DNA of 5,431 nucleotides from Bacillota bacterium (lineage in GTDB: Bacteria; Bacillota; Clostridia; Peptostreptococcales; Thermotaleaceae), in the NCBI GenBank assembly GCA_023623095.1, contig JAMNXX010000321.1:1-5431 (forward strand). The letters run 5' to 3'. The notes below the pieces were generated by a model, which searched no databases, was not told the DNA's origin, and saw only the letters and a list, made by a program, of their open reading frames with translations. A program made the position numbers and the translations under genes. Shown here piece by piece: positions 5,221 to 5,431 of the stretch. Every line of letters begins with the position of its first letter. Position 1 is the stretch's first letter.

Positions 5221-5252
5221 AAAAAAGCGCTTCAACCAACCTTCTTCGCTTT
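5221..5252 (-). terminator. Possible second, weaker terminator after the permease gene
   Basis: On the minus strand AAAGCG (complement of 5247-5252) can pair with CGCTTT (complement of 5224-5229) across a 17-nt loop, and T residues follow (six in a row, then ATT). It lies downstream of the stronger hairpin at 5279-5295 and could be a backup. The stem is short and the loop large, so support is limited. Confidence 0.3.
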
Positions 5253-5261
5253 ATTGATAGA

Positions 5262-5295
5262 CATAAAAAAACAAAAAACCCAGCTTTTTGCTGGG
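5262..5295 (-). terminator. Rho-independent terminator of the permease-like gene
   Basis: A 6-bp GC-rich stem (CCCAGC at 5279-5284 with GCTGGG at 5290-5295) closes a 5-nt loop. On the minus strand it is followed by a long T-rich tract, TTTTTTGTTTTTTT. It begins 22 bases after the stop codon of the gene entering from the right edge and separates it from the cold-shock gene. Confidence 0.9.
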
Positions 5296-5317
5296 ATAGT
5301 CAAACTTGTTATTTTCG

Positions 5318-5431
5318 TTAAATTTTATATTTTATATAACGCTTTTCAATAACGGCAACAATTTTGTACATGAAATATGCTGCGATCGACAAAATGATAA
5401 TGCTGAGCATAACCATATCCAGCTGTGCTAT
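5318..5431 (-). CDS. C-terminal end of a membrane protein, probably an ABC-transporter permease
   Basis: The last 37 codons of a minus-strand gene enter from the right edge and stop at TAA (5318-5320). The peptide contains a short polar lead-in and one hydrophobic segment (LDMVMLSIIILSIAAYFMY). A basic, amphipathic tail follows, with IEKRYIKYKI at the end. This arrangement, a final transmembrane helix followed by a Glu-Lys/Arg-rich cytoplasmic end, resembles the C-terminus of NitT/TauT (SsuC/ThiX-like) ABC permeases, which carry substrates such as sulfonates, nitrate or pyrimidine thiamine precursors. The resemblance is recalled from family pattern and is short, so the family is uncertain. 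The reality of the reading frame is supported by the strong terminator 22 bases downstream. No further gene of the operon is visible. Confidence 0.65.
   Translation of the reverse strand: MAQLDMVMLSIIILSIAAYFMYKIVAVIEKRYIKYKI

Noticed and set aside
4975..5352. Plus-strand 125-codon frame opposite the cold-shock gene
   Set aside because: It is antisense to a clear cold-shock gene and crosses the permease terminator. Its Phe/Lys-rich composition reflects AT-rich DNA.

Overview
The window looks like part of a low-GC Firmicutes chromosome, most likely a Clostridia member. The clues are AT-rich intergenic DNA, strong GGAGG ribosome-binding sites, sigma-A-like promoters with 17-bp spacers, T-tailed hairpin terminators, and a four-cysteine zinc-ribbon protein of a type usual in Clostridia next to a CspA-type cold-shock gene. 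No mobile element, CRISPR array, rRNA or tRNA was seen. The gene content is mostly ordinary; the untranslated leaders are the more interesting part.

Layout. (1) Positions 1-73, minus: the first 24 codons of deoC (deoxyribose-phosphate aldolase), running off the left edge behind a GTG start. Positions 90-433 hold no convincing gene, only a candidate deoC promoter and two short palindromes. (2) Positions 498-2324, minus: a secreted YtcJ-like metal-dependent amidohydrolase of 608 aa, closed by a clear terminator at 434-460. (3) Positions 2325-2760: a divergent regulatory region. A good minus promoter (2567-2595) gives the amidohydrolase a leader of about 235 nt with two mutually exclusive stem-loops. 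A near-consensus plus promoter (2674-2702) drives the next gene. (4) Positions 2761-4497, plus: a class I adenylate-forming enzyme of the long-chain acyl-CoA synthetase type, 578 aa, ending at a bidirectional terminator shared with the convergent gene. (5) Positions 4530-4712, minus: a 60-aa zinc-ribbon protein with its own promoter and a leader whose Shine-Dalgarno sequence is buried in a long hairpin. (6) Positions 4876-5073, minus: a 65-aa cold-shock protein. (7) Positions 5318-5431, minus: the last 37 codons of a membrane protein, probably an ABC-transporter permease, followed by a strong terminator.

The genes do not form one pathway. Terminators separate the permease, the cold-shock/zinc-ribbon pair, the acyl-CoA synthetase and the amidohydrolase. 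The only likely functional pair is cold-shock protein plus zinc-ribbon protein: they are co-directional, have no obvious terminator between them, and the second carries a structured leader of the kind an RNA chaperone or temperature could open. This SD-sequestering hairpin (4719-4787) is the best candidate for an undescribed regulatory element here.
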